64,000 nt of DNA from Bdellovibrio sp. (GTDB lineage: Bacteria > Bdellovibrionota > Bdellovibrionia > Bdellovibrionales > Bdellovibrionaceae): contig JACMRL010000004.1 in NCBI GenBank assembly GCA_014376435.1, forward strand, positions 124,001 through 188,000, written 5' to 3'. The translations under genes were made by a program, and so were the position numbers. Under the pieces are notes generated by a model that saw only the letters and a list, made by a program, of their open reading frames with translations, made no database searches and was not told the origin of the DNA. Of this stretch, positions 1 to 9,879 are shown one piece after another. Every line of letters begins with the position of its first letter. Position 1 is the stretch's first letter.

Positions 1-1
1 C

Positions 2-712
2 GTGGGTGGTCGTTTTTCTGTTCTATCACCCGTTGGTTTGGTGATCGCGCAGTATTTAGATCGGTCGCCTAAACTTTTACTTGAAGGCGCGCGCGAGGCT
101 TTGCAAGCTCGAGAACTTTTAATTACTTCGGTAAATCAATACCTGAGTTCGTTTGAAAGAAATGAAGTCATTACTTTATTTTGGTTTTACAGCTCGCGTA
201 TGCGTTGGTTTGGCTGTTGGTTACAACAACTATGGGCTGAATCTTTAGGCAAAAAGGAAACCATCGATGGGAAAACCGCTCCGCATTTTAGCTCGCCGAT
301 GATTTCGATTGGCACTTGCGACCAGCATTCAATTTTGCAACAGATCATGGAAGGCCCGAAAAATAAGTTCGTAAATATTTTTCGCTTTCTAGATGTCGAA
401 AAAAGTAAACACAAAATTAAAACCACTCAATTTGCAGAAACAAAATTATTAGAAAACTTAAACTTTGGCGAGCTCATCAAGGCCGAAGCGGTCGCCACTG
501 AAATGGCTTTGCAAAGCACCGCGCTTTCGACGACTTCGTTTGAACTGATCGATCACGGCGATAAAAGCTTGGGCTTTTTATTTATGTTTTATCAATTACT
601 CGTCGCGACCATTGGGGAACACACACGAATTAATGCTTTTAATCAGCCCAGTGTCGCATTATCAAAAAAATTGACTCTTGAACTGTTAAAAAAATTAAAG
701 CCTAAGTTATAA
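2..712 (+). CDS. pgi: glucose-6-phosphate isomerase, C-terminal part (5' end outside window)
   Basis: Phosphoglucose isomerase interconverts glucose-6-phosphate and fructose-6-phosphate in the cytoplasm and feeds UDP-sugar synthesis. The visible 236 residues open on the family signature GGRFSVLS. They then show the catalytic-Glu segment QLWAESLGK, the catalytic-His segment DQHS, and a C-terminal NQPSVALSKK that matches the usual QPGVExGK with its catalytic lysine. The true start lies upstream; the first in-frame codon seen is only the GTG at base 2. The C-terminal half is shorter than the E. coli enzyme's, so this is probably one of the short bacterial isomerases. Its TAA stop overlaps the stop of the convergent next gene inside TTATAA (707-712). 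Confidence 0.9.
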   Translation: MGGRFSVLSPVGLVIAQYLDRSPKLLLEGAREALQARELLITSVNQYLSSFERNEVITLFWFYSSRMRWFGCWLQQLWAESLGKKETIDGKTAPHFSSPMISIGTCDQHSILQQIMEGPKNKFVNIFRFLDVEKSKHKIKTTQFAETKLLENLNFGELIKAEAVATEMALQSTALSTTSFELIDHGDKSLGFLFMFYQLLVATIGEHTRINAFNQPSVALSKKLTLELLKKLKPKL

Positions 713-1846
713 GATTTTTTTGCCAAGCATTTTTAGCGTCGATTCAATCACTTCGCCTGTGTTAACCTGATTAATATCGATATCAGTTTCTCCATACTTA
801 GGCTGCACAGTAACTTTTGTAAAGTTTGTTTTATAAGGAGCCCATATCACCGAATTTTGCTCAACGGCTGATTCATGGTCGGCACGATAGATCGCGACTA
901 AATTTTTCTTTAAAGCGGCCGCTAAATGGACCCACGCCGTGTCGGGCGTGATCACTACGTCTGACAAACTCATCAAAGCAATGTTTTCCGCTAAACTTGT
1001 TAATTCGGAAAATACGCTCCAGTTGAATGAGTGAATTCGACTTTGCCATTGTTTCAAGATGCGTTGGTCGCCCGCGCTGGCTAAGCTGATAATACAAATA
1101 TCCGGATAAACCGATAACGCTTCGATTATTTTTTTAGTCGTATCTAAATTTAAATTTCTTAAGCGCCCACCCGCGAAACAATTTATAGCCACCACGTAGG
1201 TATATTTATCTTTTAATTGCTCGATCTCTTTTTTAGCTTTTACTAAAGCAGTGGCGTACGTAGGCAACTCATAGCTAAAGTCCCTGGAGTTACTGTCCGG
1301 CAAATTCAATAACTGAAAAACTTTTAAGTAACGGTCTGTCACATGATCATTCCTAAAATCGATTCGAATAAATTCAGAGAACACACCACCGGCCGCATCG
1401 CCAAAGCCTATTTTTTTCTCGGCTGATAAAAGACTACTTAAAAAAATCACCCTAGGATTTAAGATATGAGAAGTATTAATAATAAGCTTGTAAGAATTTT
1501 TTTTAAGTTGTTTAAAAAGTTTAATCGTAGAAAATAAGCCCTTTTTAGAAACCTTAACTTCATCGATGAAATTGAAGCTTCTAAATAGATCTTCCGTCGC
1601 GAGTCCACAAACGACCACCAATTTACGGTTAGGATATGCCTGTTTTAAGCTTCTTAAAAAACCAGTCGAGCTTACGCTATCACCTAATTTATCATCTAAG
1701 CGAAGAACTAAGATTAAATTTTGGGTATCTGTTGTAGCAAATTTCGAAAACGGAGCAAAAAAACTTTGCATGAGCGAAAGTTTCAACGTGCGCCCTAGGT
1801 CGATACGTCGGTGATTTAAATGGCGTAAATAAGAATGAATACTCAC
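707..1846 (-). CDS. glycosyltransferase family 9 (heptosyltransferase-like)
   Basis: This is a GT9 enzyme of the ADP-heptose:LPS heptosyltransferase type, expected to add a sugar to LPS core on the cytoplasmic face of the inner membrane. The N-terminal nucleotide fold carries LILVLRLDDKLGDSVSSTG, the GT9 glycine-rich start. The C-terminal half has VVITPDTAWVHLAAAL, the family's donor-binding motif. Length (379 residues) is usual. It starts at a GTG overlapping the TGA of the O-antigen ligase-like gene by 4 nt (GTGA), so the two are translationally coupled. The donor sugar cannot be read from sequence; heptose is only the commonest case. Confidence 0.82.
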   Translation of the reverse strand: MSIHSYLRHLNHRRIDLGRTLKLSLMQSFFAPFSKFATTDTQNLILVLRLDDKLGDSVSSTGFLRSLKQAYPNRKLVVVCGLATEDLFRSFNFIDEVKVSKKGLFSTIKLFKQLKKNSYKLIINTSHILNPRVIFLSSLLSAEKKIGFGDAAGGVFSEFIRIDFRNDHVTDRYLKVFQLLNLPDSNSRDFSYELPTYATALVKAKKEIEQLKDKYTYVVAINCFAGGRLRNLNLDTTKKIIEALSVYPDICIISLASAGDQRILKQWQSRIHSFNWSVFSELTSLAENIALMSLSDVVITPDTAWVHLAAALKKNLVAIYRADHESAVEQNSVIWAPYKTNFTKVTVQPKYGETDIDINQVNTGEVIESTLKMLGKKIL

Positions 1847-3075
1847 GGGATTTTAACTAATTTCGATTTTTTTTGTCGGTTACGGATCGCGATCACTAAA
1901 GCCCAGCTAAAAATATAAACCGCACGGATTTTTGCATACTCAAAACTCACGTCGGTTAATTCTGCAATTAAAAATTCAATCTGTAGCCATAAACAACTAA
2001 ACAATAAAATAAAATCAGCCGATGATTTATTTTTTTGAGCTGCTCTCATCAAGCGAAAATTGGTTAGCAGAAAATAAAAACAAAATGATATGAAAAAAAC
2101 AAAACCAAAAAGCCCCGTCGTTGATAGTACATTTAAATACTGATTGTGCGCGTGACTAGTTAAATAGCCTGGCGGCATTTTCCACTCAGGGTGATCCCAA
2201 TATTCACGGTTTCGCCGCATATTTTCGCCGTAACCAATCCCAAATAATGGGTACTGCTGCCACATCTGCACATTTAATTTAAACAGATTAACCCGCTCGT
2301 GATTTGCCGAAGGTTTAATTGCATGATCTACTCTGTCACGAAAATGTCCTACGCCAAAATACATTCCCGCAATAACTACACAAGAAACAAGTCCCAAAAC
2401 TAGCAACTTCTTTTTTGGCAGAAGTAAACTTGCCATGATGATCGAGCTAAAAAATATCGAAAGCCAAATCCCTCGGGTATAAGTCAGATAAATACTAGCG
2501 CCTAATAAAATAATAGTCACTGACGATAGTATTTTCCAAGGCGCGGCCAATTTTTTGAAGGTAAAGAAAAGTATGCTGAACAGAAAAACAAATATCATCG
2601 CATTGCCATGTGCATGATAAGTTGGGCTATTTACAAAACCATACAGGCGGCTGGCTTCAGCATTGTTAATCAAATCAGGGTCAAATTTAAAGGTTGCTAG
2701 CGGATAAATAGTAATTAATAAAATTAGGACGCATAAAAATTTAAACCATTTTTCTATATTAACGGTCACATTTTCAAACGCGAAGATTAAAATATATAAA
2801 TTTAGTATCCAAGAAAATTTTAAAAACATCACAGCCCACGGAGCTTCAGGGCTAGCATTAACAATAAATCCAATCGCTATGGCACCGAGGTAACCTAAAA
2901 AAGCCCACTCAATACCAATTTTATGTAGCGTATTCTTATGAGTCTTTTTTTTGATCATTGAATAAATCCATCCGAATGAAATCAAAAACATAGTCGCGTC
3001 TAGAATGCTTTGTGAAGTGACGGCCGCTCCGGGATATAAACCTAAGAAAAAAAGAAGAAAAGATTCTAAACTCAT
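1843..3075 (-). CDS. O-antigen ligase / polymerase-like membrane protein
   Basis: This polytopic inner-membrane protein of 410 residues has about ten to twelve hydrophobic segments. It belongs to the O-antigen ligase (WaaL)/Wzy_C group. The large periplasmic loop in the second half contains the typical pattern HERVNLFKLNVQMWQQYPLFGIGYG followed by SHAHNQYLNVLSTTGLFG (the H-N-x-x-L segment of ligases). Such proteins join undecaprenyl-linked glycan to lipid A-core or polymerise repeat units. Its position between a GT9 core transferase and a CapD-type dehydratase favours ligase, while the other multi-spanning protein at 20034-21236 is the better polymerase candidate. It overlaps the upstream dehydratase by 4 nt (ATGA). 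Confidence 0.75.
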   Translation of the reverse strand: MSLESFLLFFLGLYPGAAVTSQSILDATMFLISFGWIYSMIKKKTHKNTLHKIGIEWAFLGYLGAIAIGFIVNASPEAPWAVMFLKFSWILNLYILIFAFENVTVNIEKWFKFLCVLILLITIYPLATFKFDPDLINNAEASRLYGFVNSPTYHAHGNAMIFVFLFSILFFTFKKLAAPWKILSSVTIILLGASIYLTYTRGIWLSIFFSSIIMASLLLPKKKLLVLGLVSCVVIAGMYFGVGHFRDRVDHAIKPSANHERVNLFKLNVQMWQQYPLFGIGYGENMRRNREYWDHPEWKMPPGYLTSHAHNQYLNVLSTTGLFGFVFFISFCFYFLLTNFRLMRAAQKNKSSADFILLFSCLWLQIEFLIAELTDVSFEYAKIRAVYIFSWALVIAIRNRQKKSKLVKIP

Positions 3076-4931
3076 GAGTTCAAATGATCACAGGGGCTAT
3101 ATTCTTTAACCACTTCACGAATACAGGCCACGACGGAGTCGGCATTACCTTCTGTGCAGTGGGCATGAATTGTTTCCAGCACTGCCATTAGAATCGGTAG
3201 TTCAATGAAGTCTTCATTGGCCTTCCTAATTCGGGGATGTTTTGTTAAATCAACTTTATTACCAATCAGTAATTCTTCGTAAAGCTTTTCACCCGGACGT
3301 AAACCCACATATTCAATCGCGATGTCGCCCGTGCCTTGCTGGGTATCTTTCACCTCGAAACCACTTAGCTCGATCATTTTTTTTGCTAAGTCTTGAATTT
3401 TAATGGGCTCTCCCATGTCTAATACAAAAACTTCGCCGCCAGCTCCCATGGCTCCGGCTTGTAAAACTAATTGAGCCGCTTCCGGGATCGTCATAAAATA
3501 TCTAGTTACTTCTGGATGTGTAACCGTAACGGGGCCGCCCGCCTTAATTTGTTCGCGAAACAAGGGCACCACTGACCCCGAAGATCCCAGTACGTTACCG
3601 AAGCGAACCATGCAAAAACGCGTTTTCACTTTTGCTGCAGACATGGCCTGCAGAATTAATTCTGCTAAACGTTTTGTCGCCCCCATAACATTGGTGGGAC
3701 GAACGGCTTTATCGGTCGAAATTAAAACAAAAGTTGGTACGTTTTGGTTTATGGCGGCTTTCGCCGCAGAAAGAGTTCCGAAAACATTGTTTAGAACTCC
3801 CGCTACAATATTACTTTCCACTAAAGGAACATGTTTGTAGGCTGCGGCATGATAAATGGTATCTACTTTTGAAGCCTTTAGTAGAATTTCAAAAATTTGC
3901 TGATTAAGCACATCGCCCAAAACCGGAATAATCTCGCGATTTTTGTGAGCGCTTCTTAATTCTTGTTCTAATTTATAAAGTGAATATTCAGATCTTTCGA
4001 ACAGAATAATTTTTTTTGGATTATATTTTAAAATTTGTCGGCACAGTTCTGAACCGATCGAGCCCCCTGCGCCCGTAACTAAAACAACTTTGTCTTGAAT
4101 GCAATTTGACATAAGATCTTCAAATGGGGGTACGGGATCGCGACCCAACAAGTCTTCAATTCCTACCTCACGAATATCATCAATTCGAACGTTACCGGCT
4201 AGGATCTCTCCCATTCCAGGAATCGTCATCAACTGAATTTTTTTTCCCTCAAATCTTTGGATAATTTCACGTCGCTTAGCACGTGTCGAAGAAGGCAATG
4301 CTAATAGAAGCTGATAACATGAATATTGTTCCATGATTAGTTCGGCATCTTGAGGATTATAAACTCGAATACCCGCTACGGTGGCTCCGCGTAATTCAGG
4401 ATGATCATCAAAAAATAAAACCGGATCATGTTCAGGGCCCGACATCAAAGCTAAGGCCGTTTGCAAACCCGCACGTCCGGCGCCGTAAATAGCTACGCGA
4501 GTTTTACGACGTTTGTTACGCTCAAGCGTTCTTAAAATTCCACGCGCCAAATAGCGGCTAAAGGCAATGTAGCTGCTAGCCAGTACCCAATAAATAATAA
4601 CGGATGATCTAGGTAAACCTTGAACTTGAGTCATTAATACGATCGCAATGAGAACTAAAACCGAAAGTGTTACCCCTAAAAAAACAGTTTTAATAATCTG
4701 TTCATCTAGATATCTAATAACAGCTCGGTACAAGCCAACGCGAATGAAAATAGGTACGGTGAAAAATGGTAAAGATAAAAATATCCACCAATAGGCCATT
4801 ACGTTAGGCTCAAAAGTGCCGTAACGAAGAGCAATCGCCGACCATAAAGCCATTGGCAGCAAGACAACGTCGCAAATAAGCATAATCAAAATTTTAAATT
4901 TACGTGGTAACTTAGCTATAAATGAATGCAT
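3072..4931 (-). CDS. membrane UDP-GlcNAc 4,6-dehydratase, WbpM/CapD type
   Basis: This is a long nucleoside-diphosphate-sugar dehydratase (619 residues) of the WbpM/FlaA1/CapD family. About four transmembrane segments fill residues 1-130. A CoA-binding-like Rossmann region (IYGAGRAGLQTALALM) follows, and then the SDR domain with VLVTGAGGSIGSELCRQIL near residue 290. The family removes water from UDP-GlcNAc to give UDP-4-keto-6-deoxy-GlcNAc, the precursor of QuiNAc, FucNAc and bacillosamine-type sugars. The segment TDKAVRPTNVMGATKR fits the WbpM subgroup, whose catalytic residue is Met in place of Tyr. The likely partner reductase is the divergent 303-residue epimerase at 5592-6503. It is first in a minus-strand run that continues into the ligase-like and GT9 genes. 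Confidence 0.88.
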   Translation of the reverse strand: MHSFIAKLPRKFKILIMLICDVVLLPMALWSAIALRYGTFEPNVMAYWWIFLSLPFFTVPIFIRVGLYRAVIRYLDEQIIKTVFLGVTLSVLVLIAIVLMTQVQGLPRSSVIIYWVLASSYIAFSRYLARGILRTLERNKRRKTRVAIYGAGRAGLQTALALMSGPEHDPVLFFDDHPELRGATVAGIRVYNPQDAELIMEQYSCYQLLLALPSSTRAKRREIIQRFEGKKIQLMTIPGMGEILAGNVRIDDIREVGIEDLLGRDPVPPFEDLMSNCIQDKVVLVTGAGGSIGSELCRQILKYNPKKIILFERSEYSLYKLEQELRSAHKNREIIPVLGDVLNQQIFEILLKASKVDTIYHAAAYKHVPLVESNIVAGVLNNVFGTLSAAKAAINQNVPTFVLISTDKAVRPTNVMGATKRLAELILQAMSAAKVKTRFCMVRFGNVLGSSGSVVPLFREQIKAGGPVTVTHPEVTRYFMTIPEAAQLVLQAGAMGAGGEVFVLDMGEPIKIQDLAKKMIELSGFEVKDTQQGTGDIAIEYVGLRPGEKLYEELLIGNKVDLTKHPRIRKANEDFIELPILMAVLETIHAHCTEGNADSVVACIREVVKEYSPCDHLNS

Positions 4932-4953
4932 TTACCTATTCCTACTAGAGTGC

Positions 4954-4980
4954 TTGAAGAATTACATATCTTTCTAAAAT
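4954..4980 (+). promoter_or_regulatory. possible promoter in divergent gap
   Basis: The 85-nt gap between two divergent genes contains TTGAAG (4954-4959) and TAAAAT (4975-4980) separated by 15 nt, facing the phosphoglycosyl transferase gene. The spacing is short for a sigma-70 promoter, so this is a weak call. I saw no clear counterpart facing the dehydratase. Confidence 0.25.
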
Positions 4981-5016
4981 GGACAACATGACAAACTTAT
5001 TTTAGGTTAAATATAT

Positions 5017-5580
5017 ATGTTAAAACGTCTTTTTGACCTGACAATTTGTATTCTACTGCTGGCGATCATTTCGATTCCTTTTTTATTGATCTGTTTAGCC
5101 GTTAAACTGACTTCAAAAGGACCCATTTTTTATATTTCAAAACGCATTGGAAAAGACAATCACATTTTTTTAATGCCTAAATTTAGATCAATGCGTATTG
5201 ACACCCCTCAGGTAGCAACTCACTTACTGGCTAAACCAGAAAGTTTTCTAACTCCTATCGGAAACTTTTTAAGAAAAAGCAGCCTGGATGAGTTACCGCA
5301 AATATTATCGGTACTAAGTGGCGAAATGAGTTTAGTTGGACCACGTCCCGCCTTATTTAATCAAGATGATCTGGTGTCTTTACGAACCGAGCGCGGCGTG
5401 CATCGGCTATCTCCGGGGATAACTGGCTGGGCTCAAATAAATGGTCGTGATGAATTACCGATCCCCGTAAAAGTGCAGTTTGATGAATACTATTTAAAAA
5501 ATCGAAGCTTTCTTTTAGATTTAAAAATTTTACTTTTAACTGGATACAAAGTTTTTAAAAAAGAAGGCATTACGCACTAA
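5017..5580 (+). CDS. undecaprenyl-phosphate sugar-1-phosphate transferase (small monotopic PGT)
   Basis: This phosphoglycosyl transferase moves a sugar-1-phosphate from a UDP-sugar to undecaprenyl phosphate and so starts the lipid-linked repeat unit. At 187 residues it is the minimal (PglC-like) form. It has one N-terminal re-entrant hydrophobic helix, then PKFRSMRIDTP, then the catalytic pair region SSLDELPQILSVLSGEMSLVGPRP, and SPGITGWAQINGRDE near the end. It is paired with the downstream SDR gene (11-nt gap with an AAAGGA ribosome-binding site). That pairing resembles initiating-transferase plus reductase pairs for QuiNAc or related 6-deoxy-HexNAc sugars, but the donor is inferred. Confidence 0.88.
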   Translation: MLKRLFDLTICILLLAIISIPFLLICLAVKLTSKGPIFYISKRIGKDNHIFLMPKFRSMRIDTPQVATHLLAKPESFLTPIGNFLRKSSLDELPQILSVLSGEMSLVGPRPALFNQDDLVSLRTERGVHRLSPGITGWAQINGRDELPIPVKVQFDEYYLKNRSFLLDLKILLLTGYKVFKKEGITH

Positions 5581-5591
5581 AAAAAGGATTT

Positions 5592-6503
5592 ATGAAATAT
5601 TTAGTTACAGGTGCCGGCGGGTTTTTAGGAAATCATATTTGTGAATATTTCGATAAAAAAAATATCGCTTACCGCGCGACCGTGCGTGAAAAAAAGAATG
5701 ATCACCAATTCTCGACCGGTGATTTAACTCAGTTTTCTGATTGGCAAAATTTATTTAAAGGAATCGATATCGTGATCCATTCCGCGGCGAAGGCCCACGA
5801 TATGTCGGGGCATCCCGGCTTAAAAGATATTTACCAAGAAGTAAATTTGCACCTGACTTTACGTTTGGCGAAAGAAGCTAAAAAAGCGCAGGTTAAAAGA
5901 TTTATTTTTATAAGCACAATTAAAGTAAATGGCGAATTAACGGACGAAAAATCTTTTTCCGCCGATGATGTGCCAGCTCCTACTGACGACTATGGTATTT
6001 CAAAATACCAAGCAGAAACAGAGCTTTTGAAATTACACACGCCTGGTGAATTTGAGGTCGTGATTATTAGACCTTGCTTGATCTACGGACGCGGCGTGAA
6101 GGCTAATTTCCAAAGTCTGATTAAATTAGTCGATAAAGCCTGGCCATTACCATTTGCCAGTATTCAAAATAAACGTAGTTTTGTGTCAGTTGATAATTTA
6201 ATTGATCTAATTCATCTATGCGCCACGGCAACGAAGGCTTCGGGACAAATATTTTTAGTTTCAGACGATAATGATTTAAGTTTACCAGATTTGATTCGCA
6301 ACATCGCCCGCGCCGCGGGAAAAAAAGCGATTCTAGTTCCGTTTCCAGTTTTTATTTTTAAGATTTTATTAAAACTGCTCGGTAAGTCAGATTTATCCGT
6401 TAGATTATTTAGCAGCTTACAAGTTGATATTGAAAAAACAAAATCACTGCTTAACTGGAAGCCGCCCTTTAGCGTGCAAGACAGCCTTAAACAAATGCTT
6501 TAA
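5592..6503 (+). CDS. NAD-dependent epimerase/dehydratase, probable 4-keto-6-deoxy-HexNAc reductase
   Basis: This extended SDR protein of 303 residues has the cofactor loop TGAGGFLGNHICEYF at the N-terminus and the catalytic YGISKYQAE (YxxxK) near residue 135. Overall it resembles WbpV/WreQ-type reductases that form UDP-D-QuiNAc from the 4-keto-6-deoxy product of a WbpM dehydratase. The context agrees: it lies directly downstream of the phosphoglycosyl transferase, opposite a WbpM-type dehydratase. It could also be a UDP-hexose 4-epimerase, because the family is hard to split by sequence. Its stop faces that of the convergent epimerase across a 17-nt near-palindrome centred at 6505. Confidence 0.72.
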   Translation: MKYLVTGAGGFLGNHICEYFDKKNIAYRATVREKKNDHQFSTGDLTQFSDWQNLFKGIDIVIHSAAKAHDMSGHPGLKDIYQEVNLHLTLRLAKEAKKAQVKRFIFISTIKVNGELTDEKSFSADDVPAPTDDYGISKYQAETELLKLHTPGEFEVVIIRPCLIYGRGVKANFQSLIKLVDKAWPLPFASIQNKRSFVSVDNLIDLIHLCATATKASGQIFLVSDDNDLSLPDLIRNIARAAGKKAILVPFPVFIFKILLKLLGKSDLSVRLFSSLQVDIEKTKSLLNWKPPFSVQDSLKQML

Positions 6504-6506
6504 GTC

Positions 6507-7478
6507 TTAAAGCTGAATATTTTTAACCCAGTCATGATTTTCTTTGTACCATTGAATCGTGCGCTCTAATCCTTCTTCGAAACTGATCTTGGGCTTCCAC
6601 CCTAATAGACGTTCAGCTTTAGCGATATCCGCCCAAGTCTCTTTGATATCGGCAATATGAAACTCTTTACTTTCAATCATCGCTTTTTTACCTAAGCGCT
6701 TTTCAATTCCAGAAATTACGGTGTTCAGGCTAATCGGATTCTGTCCGCCACCTAAATTAATCACTTCGTAGCCCACTGATTTTGCCGCCAGCACCGTACC
6801 GCGCGCGATATCTTCCACGTAAGTAAAATCTCGTGATTGGCCACCATCGCCAAATAATTCTAATTTTTCTGCGCTATCGATCCATTTAATAAATCTAAAA
6901 ATACTCATGTCTGGACGACCCGCCGGGCCAAACACCGTAAAGTATCTAACGATAGATACATCAATTCCGTATAGGTAATGATACGAATACGCCATCACTT
7001 CTGCGGCTTTTTTTGAAGCGGCGTAAGGAGAGATCGGTGTGTTCACCGCTAAATCTTCTGAAAATGGCATCTTCTGACCCGCGTACAAAGACGAAGTGGA
7101 AGCTAGAACAAATTTTTTCACCTGATACTTCTGCATCAAGTCTAATAAATTTAAACTACCTTGCGCATTGGTAGACATATAAATATGAGGGTTTTCCATA
7201 CTATAGCGAACGCCCGCGCGGGCCGCTAAATTAAAAACTACATCGAATTTATTCTGTTCAAACAAAAATTTTAACGCCGCCTGATCTTCAATATCCATTT
7301 TATGAAACTGTAAACCTTTAAGCTGTTTGATTTGCTGCAAACGATATTCTTTTAAGCGAACATCGTAATAATCATTCATATTATCAATCGCAACGACTTC
7401 AACGTCCTGTTCAGCTAAAACTTTACAAACCTGCGACGCAATAAAGCCGGCCGCACCCGTAACTAAAACTTTTTTCAT
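6507..7478 (-). CDS. UDP-uronate / UDP-HexNAcA 4-epimerase-like SDR
   Basis: This 323-residue extended SDR resembles UDP-glucuronate 4-epimerases (GAE/CapI/LspL group). Evidence is [16 protein letters not shown], the characteristic [17 protein letters not shown] stretch, the YAASKKAAE catalytic YxxxK, and a conserved [16 protein letters not shown] segment. It overlaps the upstream nucleotide-sugar dehydrogenase by 4 nt, so the likely substrate is that enzyme's product, UDP-HexNAc uronate. The pair would then supply UDP-GalNAcA or its gluco epimer, as in tviB-tviC or wbpO-wbpP loci. The exact substrate is not shown by sequence. A UDP-glucose 4-epimerase role is possible but less favoured by the NDYYD signature. 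Confidence 0.8.
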   Translation of the reverse strand: MKKVLVTGAAGFIASQVCKVLAEQDVEVVAIDNMNDYYDVRLKEYRLQQIKQLKGLQFHKMDIEDQAALKFLFEQNKFDVVFNLAARAGVRYSMENPHIYMSTNAQGSLNLLDLMQKYQVKKFVLASTSSLYAGQKMPFSEDLAVNTPISPYAASKKAAEVMAYSYHYLYGIDVSIVRYFTVFGPAGRPDMSIFRFIKWIDSAEKLELFGDGGQSRDFTYVEDIARGTVLAAKSVGYEVINLGGGQNPISLNTVISGIEKRLGKKAMIESKEFHIADIKETWADIAKAERLLGWKPKISFEEGLERTIQWYKENHDWVKNIQL

Positions 7479-8737
7479 AGGCGTCCGTCGCTTTGCTCTT
7501 TGCTTAATAAACCTTTTACATCGTAGATCACTTGATTACTGCGGTTTAATTTACCCCAGTTAATTTCTTTAAATTCAGTGTGGGCTACCGCAATGATGAT
7601 GGCCGAATACTGTCCCAGATTATTTTGGACCGAACCATCGGCCATTTGAATTCCGTACTCGTGCGCCACTTCATCTTTTAAGGCATGCGGATCATAAACA
7701 TCCACGCGGCAGCCGAATTCTTTTAGCTCGTTATAAACATCAATCACGCGGCTATTACGAACATCGGGGCAATTTTCTTTGAAGGTCATTCCCAGTAATA
7801 AAACTTTTGCGTTTGAAACTTCTACGCCTTTTTTCATCATGCATTTAACGGTTTGGTTCGCTACGTACGCGCCCATGCCATCGTTAATTCGGCGACCTGA
7901 TAGAATCACTTGCGGATGATAACCAAGCGATTCAGCTTTAAATGTTAAGTAATACGGATCAACACCGATGCAGTGTCCACCCACTAAACCGGGTGAAAAA
8001 TTTAAAAAATTCCACTTCGTTGAGGCGGCTTCTAAAACTTCGCGCGTATCTAGACCAATGCGATTAAAAATTAAAGAAAGCTCGTTGATAAATGCGATAT
8101 TGATATCACGCTGGCTATTCTCGATTACTTTTGCAGCTTCCGCTACTTTAATGCTCGAAGCCGCGTAAGTGCCGGCCACGATGATCGCCGAATAAATTTC
8201 ATTTACAATTTTCAAAGTTTCGGGAGTTGAGCCGCTCACTACTTTTTTAATTTTAGTTAAGCTACGCTCTTTATCACCAGGGTTAATTCGCTCTGGACTA
8301 TAGCCACAGAAAAAATCTTTATTAAATACTAACCCACTGCCTTTTTCTAATAAGGGAACACAAACTTCTTCTGTGCATCCCGGGTAAACCGTTGATTCAT
8401 AAACAACGATATCACCTTTTTTTAAGTATTTTGCGACCGTTTGTGAAGACTTAATTAGCGGATTTAAGTCTGGCTGCTTACTGTCGGTCACTGGAGTTGG
8501 AACAGTTACAATAAAAAAGTCACAAGTTTTTAAATCATCCGCCGTGGCCGAATACTTTAATTTGCTTTGCGCTAAATTTTTCGACTCAACTTCGCGGGTG
8601 CGATCAATTCCTTTATTTAATTCTTCGACGCGGGTCACGTTAATATCGAAACCAACTACGTCAAATTTTTTACCCAGCTCAACTGCCAAGGGAAGCCCTA
8701 CATAACCCAAACCGATAATCGCAATCTTTTTTTCCAT
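7475..8737 (-). CDS. UDP-N-acetylhexosamine 6-dehydrogenase (WbpO/TviB family)
   Basis: This nucleotide-sugar dehydrogenase of 420 residues performs the two-step NAD-dependent oxidation of C6 to a uronate. The N-terminal Rossmann loop [20 protein letters not shown] is intact. The middle shows the [14 protein letters not shown] motif, and the catalytic cysteine lies in [12 protein letters not shown]. The C-terminal domain has [17 protein letters not shown]. These features fit the WbpO/VipA(TviB) group acting on UDP-GalNAc or UDP-GlcNAc. The next gene is an epimerase overlapping by 4 nt, and an AsnB homologue sits in the same run, suggesting that the uronate may be amidated. Confidence 0.88.
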   Translation of the reverse strand: MEKKIAIIGLGYVGLPLAVELGKKFDVVGFDINVTRVEELNKGIDRTREVESKNLAQSKLKYSATADDLKTCDFFIVTVPTPVTDSKQPDLNPLIKSSQTVAKYLKKGDIVVYESTVYPGCTEEVCVPLLEKGSGLVFNKDFFCGYSPERINPGDKERSLTKIKKVVSGSTPETLKIVNEIYSAIIVAGTYAASSIKVAEAAKVIENSQRDINIAFINELSLIFNRIGLDTREVLEAASTKWNFLNFSPGLVGGHCIGVDPYYLTFKAESLGYHPQVILSGRRINDGMGAYVANQTVKCMMKKGVEVSNAKVLLLGMTFKENCPDVRNSRVIDVYNELKEFGCRVDVYDPHALKDEVAHEYGIQMADGSVQNNLGQYSAIIIAVAHTEFKEINWGKLNRSNQVIYDVKGLLSKEQSDGRL

Positions 8738-8754
8738 AACTCTAATAATCCCTT

Positions 8755-9879
8755 TTATTTATACCAAACTGTACGATTAATATAATCAACGTAGCTTAAA
8801 ACTACGCGCACCACTTGCTTCGATACTGGACCGCCTAAGTAATCTTTCACGACCGGAATCGTGCGCTGACCCTCTAAACGCTGGTTAATCGTTACTTTGA
8901 CGGCTTCTAGCAAACGTTCTTTTTTTAGCCCACACATGATTAATGTGCCTTCATCCATTCCCTCTGGACGCTCGTGCGCATTACGAATAGTTACGGCCGC
9001 AAAATCTAAAAGCGAAGACTCTTCGGTGATAGTCCCACTGTCGGATAATACACAAAGTGCATTTTGCTGAAGTTTTAAATAATCTAATAAACCCAATGGT
9101 TTTTCAAAACGAACTAACGCGTGCTCTTTAAAACATTCTAAAGTTTCTAAACGCTTTTTAGTACGCGGATGAGTCGATACAAAAATAGGTAATTTATATT
9201 GATCAGCTAAGGCATGCAGTGAGTTTAATAAATCTTTTAGATTTTGCGGAGTATCTACGTTTTCTTCACGGTGCGCACTGACTACAAAATATTGTTTCTC
9301 AAGTAGACTCATTCTTTTTAAAACATCAGATGCTTGGATTTTATTTTTGTAATAGTCTAAAACTTCATCCATGTGCGAACCCGTTTTAATAATTGTCTCC
9401 GGGCGAATGCCTTCGGCAATCAGGTAACGGCGGGCATGCTCGGTTAACACCATATTAATATCGCTTAAGTGATCTAATACCTTACGGTTTAATTCTTCCG
9501 GCACACGCTGGTCGAAACAACGATTACCCGCTTCCATATGAAAAACCGGAATTTTACGGCGCTTCGCAGGTATAATAGCTAAGCAAGTATTTGTATCACC
9601 ATAAAGCAAAAGAGCGTCAGGCTTTTCTAATTCTAAGATCTCATCAGCTTTAAGAATAATATCCGCGATGGCTTTGGCCGCGCTTTCATTATTCACATTT
9701 AAAAAATGATCTGGTTTTCTAATCTCTAAATCATCGAAAAAAACTTGGTTTAATTCATAATCGTAGTTCTGGCCTGAGTGAACAAATACGTGCTTCACTT
9801 GCTTATCAAGTTCGGCAATGACCCGGCTCATTTTAATTAATTCAGGTCTAGTTCCGACAATCGTCATGACCTTAAGCAT
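8755..9879 (-). CDS. UDP-HexNAc 2-epimerase (WecB/FnlC family)
   Basis: This non-hydrolysing UDP-N-acetylhexosamine 2-epimerase has 374 residues. Supporting features are [16 protein letters not shown] at the start, [37 protein letters not shown], the [10 protein letters not shown] segment and [14 protein letters not shown], the conserved UDP-binding region. It is preceded by an FnlA-type dehydratase/epimerase and an RmlD-like reductase. It therefore most likely performs the last C2 epimerisation of UDP-L-FucNAc or UDP-L-QuiNAc synthesis, rather than making ManNAc for ECA as WecB does. It overlaps the dehydratase gene by 8 nt. Confidence 0.87.
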   Translation of the reverse strand: MLKVMTIVGTRPELIKMSRVIAELDKQVKHVFVHSGQNYDYELNQVFFDDLEIRKPDHFLNVNNESAAKAIADIILKADEILELEKPDALLLYGDTNTCLAIIPAKRRKIPVFHMEAGNRCFDQRVPEELNRKVLDHLSDINMVLTEHARRYLIAEGIRPETIIKTGSHMDEVLDYYKNKIQASDVLKRMSLLEKQYFVVSAHREENVDTPQNLKDLLNSLHALADQYKLPIFVSTHPRTKKRLETLECFKEHALVRFEKPLGLLDYLKLQQNALCVLSDSGTITEESSLLDFAAVTIRNAHERPEGMDEGTLIMCGLKKERLLEAVKVTINQRLEGQRTIPVVKDYLGGPVSKQVVRVVLSYVDYINRTVWYK

